Positions 60,747-64,000 of a stretch of 64,000 bases of DNA are shown here, piece after piece. The stretch is from NCBI RefSeq assembly GCF_900156575.1, contig NZ_FTNY01000003.1:744001-808000 (forward strand). The letters are read 5' to 3'. The notes under the pieces were generated by a model. It ran no database searches, was not told the DNA's origin, and saw nothing but the letters and a program-made list of their open reading frames with translations. The DNA is from Chryseobacterium shigense. GTDB taxonomy: Bacteria; Bacteroidota; Bacteroidia; Flavobacteriales; Weeksellaceae. Made by a program: the position numbers and the translations under genes. Numbering within the stretch: the first letter of the stretch is position 1; each line of letters begins with the position of its first letter.

Positions 60747-62543
60747 ATGAAAAACATACGAAATTTTTGCATAATTGCCCATATTGACCACGGTAAAAGT
60801 ACTCTGGCAGACCGTCTTTTGGAGTATACCAATACTGTTACTCAGAGAGAACTGCAGTCTCAGACCCTGGATGATATGGATTTGGAGAAAGAACGTGGGA
60901 TAACTATTAAGTCTCACGCCATCCAGATGGATTATGAATATAAAGGAGAAAAATATATCTTAAACCTTATCGATACCCCGGGACACGTAGACTTTTCTTA
61001 CGAGGTTTCCCGTTCTATTGCGGCCTGTGAGGGAGCTCTTCTGATTGTAGATGCGGCACAGAGTATCCAGGCGCAGACCATCAGTAACCTTTATTTAGCA
61101 TTAGAAAACGATTTGGAAATTATTCCAATTCTGAATAAAATAGATCTTCCATCTGCCAACCCTGAAGAAGTGACTGACGAAATTATGGGGCTTTTGGGGT
61201 GCAAATATGAAGACGTTCTTAGAGTTTCCGGAAAAACAGGAGAAGGAGTACACGATTTGCTTGAGCAGATTGTGAATAGAATACCACCTCCGGTGGGAGA
61301 TCCTGACGCGCCATTACAGGCTTTAATCTTTGACTCTGTTTACAATCCCTTCAGAGGAATTGAAGCGTATTTTAAAGTGGTCAACGGAAGTATTTCCAAA
61401 AACGAGAAAATCAAATTTTTCGCTACAGGAAAAGAATATGGAGCTGATGAAGTAGGGACTTTGAAACTAAAACAAGTTCCCAAGAAAACCATTCATTGTG
61501 GTGACGTAGGATACATTATTTCAGGGATCAAAGATGCAAGAGAAGTAAAAGTAGGAGATACCATCACTTCCTTTGTGAATCCGGCTGCTGCTGCCATCGA
61601 TGGTTTTGAAGAAGTAAAACCAATGGTTTTTGCCGGAATTTATCCTATAGAATCAGAAGATTTTGAAGAATTAAGATTCTCCCTTGAAAAATTAAGATTA
61701 AATGATGCTTCCCTGGTTTTCGAACCGGAAAGTTCAGCGGCTTTAGGTTTCGGTTTCCGTTGCGGATTCTTAGGAATGCTTCACATGGAAATCGTTCAGG
61801 AACGTCTTGACAGAGAATTTAATATGGACGTTATTACTACGGTACCCAACGTTTCATACCATGGCTATTCTAAAAAAGATCCTGAGACGACCATTTTAAT
61901 TAACAACCCGTCTGAAATGATGGATCCCTCCATTCTGGACAGAGTAGAAGAGCCTTTCATTAAAGCTTCCATCATTACCAAGTCAGACTTTGTAGGTCCG
62001 GTAATGACCCTTTGTATAGAAAAGAGAGGGGAAATTCTAAACCAGAGCTATTTAACAGCGGACAGAGTAGAATTGACATTCAATATGCCTTTGGCAGAAG
62101 TTGTTTTCGACTTCTATGACCGTCTTAAATCGATCTCAAAAGGATATGCATCATTCGATTACACACCAATCGGAATGCGTGCTTCCAAACTGGTAAAAAT
62201 GGATATCCTGATTAATGGGGATATGGTAGATGCTCTTTCTTCACTGATTCACGACAGCAATGCATATCATATCGGTAAAAAGATGTGTGAAAAGCTTCGT
62301 GAGCTGATTCCCAGACAGCAGTTTGATATCGCTGTTCAGGCCGCTTTAGGAGCGAAAGTAATCGCAAGAGAAACCATCAAAGCGTTAAGAAAAGACGTTA
62401 CCGCAAAATGTTACGGTGGAGATATCTCCAGAAAACGTAAACTTCTTGAAAAGCAGAAAGAAGGTAAGAAGAAAATGAAACAGATCGGAAGGGTAGAAGT
62501 CCCTCAGTCTGCATTCATGGCAGTATTAAAATTAAACGATTAA
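60747..62543 (+). CDS. lepA: Elongation factor 4 (LepA)
   Basis: 598 residues, normal for LepA. GTPase domain with G1 AHIDHGKST (11-19), G3 DTPGHVDF, G4 NKID; then domain II, and the LepA-specific C-terminal domain with [21 protein letters not shown] and [35 protein letters not shown]. It back-translocates or monitors ribosomes under stress. Monocistronic, with a terminator 5 bases after the stop. Confidence 0.97.
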   Translation: MKNIRNFCIIAHIDHGKSTLADRLLEYTNTVTQRELQSQTLDDMDLEKERGITIKSHAIQMDYEYKGEKYILNLIDTPGHVDFSYEVSRSIAACEGALLIVDAAQSIQAQTISNLYLALENDLEIIPILNKIDLPSANPEEVTDEIMGLLGCKYEDVLRVSGKTGEGVHDLLEQIVNRIPPPVGDPDAPLQALIFDSVYNPFRGIEAYFKVVNGSISKNEKIKFFATGKEYGADEVGTLKLKQVPKKTIHCGDVGYIISGIKDAREVKVGDTITSFVNPAAAAIDGFEEVKPMVFAGIYPIESEDFEELRFSLEKLRLNDASLVFEPESSAALGFGFRCGFLGMLHMEIVQERLDREFNMDVITTVPNVSYHGYSKKDPETTILINNPSEMMDPSILDRVEEPFIKASIITKSDFVGPVMTLCIEKRGEILNQSYLTADRVELTFNMPLAEVVFDFYDRLKSISKGYASFDYTPIGMRASKLVKMDILINGDMVDALSSLIHDSNAYHIGKKMCEKLRELIPRQQFDIAVQAALGAKVIARETIKALRKDVTAKCYGGDISRKRKLLEKQKEGKKKMKQIGRVEVPQSAFMAVLKLND

Positions 62544-62548
62544 TATAA

Positions 62549-62577
62549 AAAAGACCGGTAATTTTTACCGGTCTTTT
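62549..62577. terminator. Bidirectional terminator after lepA
   Basis: AAAAGACCGGTAA (62549-62561) pairs with TTACCGGTCTTTT (62565-62577). The convergent small gene ends at 62583. Confidence 0.9.
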
Positions 62578-62582
62578 ATTTT

Positions 62583-62804
62583 TTAGAAAGTTCGCTGCTT
62601 CTCCGTCAGATTCGCTTGGATCACCAAAGCACCAAGGCCGAGAATAATTTCAGCGATGCCTAATGTTCTGATAAGATTGATCCCGCATACGAGACATTCA
62701 GGTTCCGGAAAAGGTTTTTTTCCTACGACAATGATCAATACTCCTCCTATGATAATAATGACCACGATAAAGGCTCTTAATAATGTTTTCATGATGGTAT
62801 ACAT
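62583..62804 (-). CDS. Small two-TM membrane protein
   Basis: 73 residues, or 69 from the second ATG (62792), just before the first hydrophobic helix. Helices near 9-28 and 47-63. The short loop has CLVC (PEPECLVCGIN), a possible metal or redox pair. Similar small proteins are common in Chryseobacterium; no role is known. The RBS does not decide the start. Confidence 0.62.
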   Translation of the reverse strand: MYTIMKTLLRAFIVVIIIIGGVLIIVVGKKPFPEPECLVCGINLIRTLGIAEIILGLGALVIQANLTEKQRTF

Positions 62805-62891
62805 TTTTATTTTCTATACCAAAGTTGAGCAAATTCGTCACTAAATTCATAAGGAAAATCACTGTTTCACGAAAGTGATTTCACCGGTTTT

Positions 62892-63524
62892 TTATTTCTT
62901 TTTTGTAAATTTTATTTCCATGGTTTTGTACTCTTTCCCTGTTTTCGAATTAGGCCCGTACATTTCCATCGTGTGAGTACTGGCATCATTAAAGGTATAC
63001 ACCTCTCTGAAATCACAGTCTTTTCCAGGTCTTGCCGGATCAGTCATTTTACCTTTGAATTCAATAGATTTTTTAGAGGGATTCCAGTCGCCCTCCGCAT
63101 GCATAATGCCTGTTCCCATATTATCAATCCAGGTGCTTACAAATTTCTTCTTAGAATTATCATAGCCTATAAAGCTTATTCCTTCAAACGGCATTCCCAT
63201 AAAATTTCCCTTATAAGAACTTTGCTGATAACGGCCTCCGAAAATCATTTTATTGGTACATTCAGACTGGCTCGTTACAGGTTGTGCGCCTTCTTCCATC
63301 CACATCTGGGTGACGCCTGTCCAGTTTCCGTCATAGGCAGCCAATGTTTTGTGCATATCTCCGGGCGTAGCATACTCCATCCACGCTTTCATGGCTGTAG
63401 CTGAATCTACAGGTTTCCAATCCGCAGAATCAGTTTTGGATAAACTTTTTTCTGTGGCAGGTTTTCCTTTCTCGCAAGCGGTCAAGAGAAAAGCAATGGA
63501 GAATAATAACAATAGATTTTTCAT
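62892..63524 (-). CDS. DUF1579 domain lipoprotein
   Basis: 210 residues. Signal peptide with lipobox L-T-A-C17. The body has TPGDMHKTLAAYDGNWTGVTQMWMEEGAQP, QSSYKGNFMGMPFEGISFIGYDNSKKKFVSTWIDNMGTGI and a C-terminal EFKGKMTDP, the DUF1579 signature of a lipocalin-like barrel. Function unknown. It is divergent from the NUDIX gene, with about 120 bases between. Confidence 0.9.
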   Translation of the reverse strand: MKNLLLLFSIAFLLTACEKGKPATEKSLSKTDSADWKPVDSATAMKAWMEYATPGDMHKTLAAYDGNWTGVTQMWMEEGAQPVTSQSECTNKMIFGGRYQQSSYKGNFMGMPFEGISFIGYDNSKKKFVSTWIDNMGTGIMHAEGDWNPSKKSIEFKGKMTDPARPGKDCDFREVYTFNDASTHTMEMYGPNSKTGKEYKTMEIKFTKKK

Positions 63525-63614
63525 AATTAATTAATTTTAAGTAGGTTATTGAAAAATAAAGTTAGTAAATTTTATTATTCGGTTAATTGTTTTTTTAATG
63601 TCATTTATAAAACG

Positions 63615-63622
63615 TAATTTTG
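63615..63622 (+). promoter_or_regulatory. Bacteroidota-type -7 element for the NUDIX gene
   Basis: TAATTTTG matches TAnnTTTG, 23 bases before the ATG. Confidence 0.5.
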
Positions 63623-63645
63623 TGTATTCATAACGCAAATTAATT

Positions 63646-64000
63646 ATGCAGGCTATAAAAGTTGCAGTAGACGCAGTCATTTTCGGATACTTTGATAAGC
63701 AGGACCTTCAGCTCCTTTTAATCAAAAGAAAGATTGAACCTTTTAAAGGAGGCTGGGCGCTTCCCGGAGGTCTTGTTCTGGATGATGAAAACCTTGATGA
63801 TGCCGTTAAAAGAGAACTGCATGAAGAAGCCGGTATAAAACCCGATTTTTTAGAACAACTTTATACTTTTGGTAACGTAGGCCGCGATCCAAGAAACAGG
63901 GTGGTTTCTGTAGCTTATCTGGGTCTTGTGAACCCTTCTTATCATGAGCTCTTTGCAGACTCAGATGCGGAAGATGCACAATGGTTCAGTGTCAACAAAC
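63646..64000 (+). CDS. NUDIX-domain protein, 3' end outside the window
   Basis: 118 codons are present from the ATG at 63646. The NUDIX box G-x5-E-x7-R-E-x-x-E-E-x-G reads GGLVLDDENLDDAVKRELHEEAGI. The N-terminus VAVDAVIFGYFDKQDLQLLLIKRK resembles Bacteroidota NrtR/AraR-type regulators, which have a NUDIX sensor followed by a winged-helix domain. Because the C-terminal part is missing, it cannot be told whether this is an enzyme or a regulator. Confidence 0.88.
   Translation, partial: MQAIKVAVDAVIFGYFDKQDLQLLLIKRKIEPFKGGWALPGGLVLDDENLDDAVKRELHEEAGIKPDFLEQLYTFGNVGRDPRNRVVSVAYLGLVNPSYHELFADSDAEDAQWFSVNK

Noticed and set aside
62973-63404. 143-residue plus-strand ORF
   Set aside because: Antisense to the DUF1579 lipoprotein, which has a signal peptide, lipobox and family motif.
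1-64000. tRNA, rRNA, insertion sequence, integrase or riboswitch
   Set aside because: I saw no cloverleaf with a terminal CCA, no rRNA-like block, no transposase or integrase motif, and no recognised riboswitch core. Small noncoding RNAs could be missed by eye.

Overview
The window looks like chromosomal DNA of a flavobacterium, most likely Chryseobacterium or a close relative (Weeksellaceae, Bacteroidota). The reasons are the low G+C; start sites with weak Shine-Dalgarno signals; -7 promoter words of the Bacteroidota type TAnnTTTG; a MurF-alanine racemase fusion; an SprE/PorW-like lipoprotein of the type IX secretion system; a TonB-dependent receptor with a carboxypeptidase-like N-terminal domain; WG-repeat and 2TM-domain proteins; and a YbeY whose third metal ligand position carries Asp. 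These are family-level arguments; no database was searched.

Layout. 1-2.7 kb (minus): two glycosyltransferases, sufE and a small SemiSWEET/YgjV-like membrane protein. 2.8-5.3 kb: clpC. 5.5-9.7 kb: an outer-membrane barrel, a frameshifted secreted-protein gene, mnmA, small membrane proteins, and a Gly/Cys-tailed DUF1399-like protein paired with a TIGR04222-like protein. 9.8-14.9 kb: an unknown cytosolic protein and a signalling cluster made of a LytS-type sensor kinase fused to a 2TM domain, three free-standing 2TM proteins, an ICMT-like methyltransferase and a LytTR response regulator. 15-20.4 kb: a periplasmic protein, a TonB receptor with an AraC regulator, Cu/Zn superoxide dismutase and a HigBA toxin-antitoxin pair with a clear operator palindrome. 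20.5-31.2 kb: tail-specific protease, surE, a GNAT enzyme, GMP reductase, fabG, a WG-repeat protein, rsmI, an acidic repeat protein and thymidine kinase. 31.5-39.5 kb (plus): murF-alr, a patatin-barrel protein, ybeY, mnmG and a methyltransferase. 39.7-43 kb (minus): a very AT-rich three-gene cassette including a TIGR04255-family protein, then pgk. 43.5-52.9 kb (plus): rpiB, a thrombospondin-3-repeat protein, rnr, LysE, LD-carboxypeptidase, yraN, an SDR enzyme, a lipoprotein and tsaB. 52.9-57.4 kb (minus): SprE-like lipoprotein, maf, a KdsC-like phosphatase and a DUF2520 protein. 57.9-64 kb: an ECF sigma factor with two partner genes, a secreted protein, lepA, a small membrane protein, a DUF1579 lipoprotein and a NUDIX protein cut by the window edge.

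The most striking non-coding signal is replication-related. Two identical, perfect parS palindromes (ParB sites) flank mnmG at 36597-36612 and 38531-38546. About 5 kb further on, the pgk-rpiB intergenic space (42929-43481) is AT-rich and holds at least four near-consensus DnaA boxes. Together they suggest that this window contains, or lies next to, the chromosomal origin. The AT-rich TIGR04255 cassette sits between the parS pair and that candidate origin and is the best candidate for an undescribed accessory system. No tRNA, rRNA, CRISPR array or insertion sequence was recognised.
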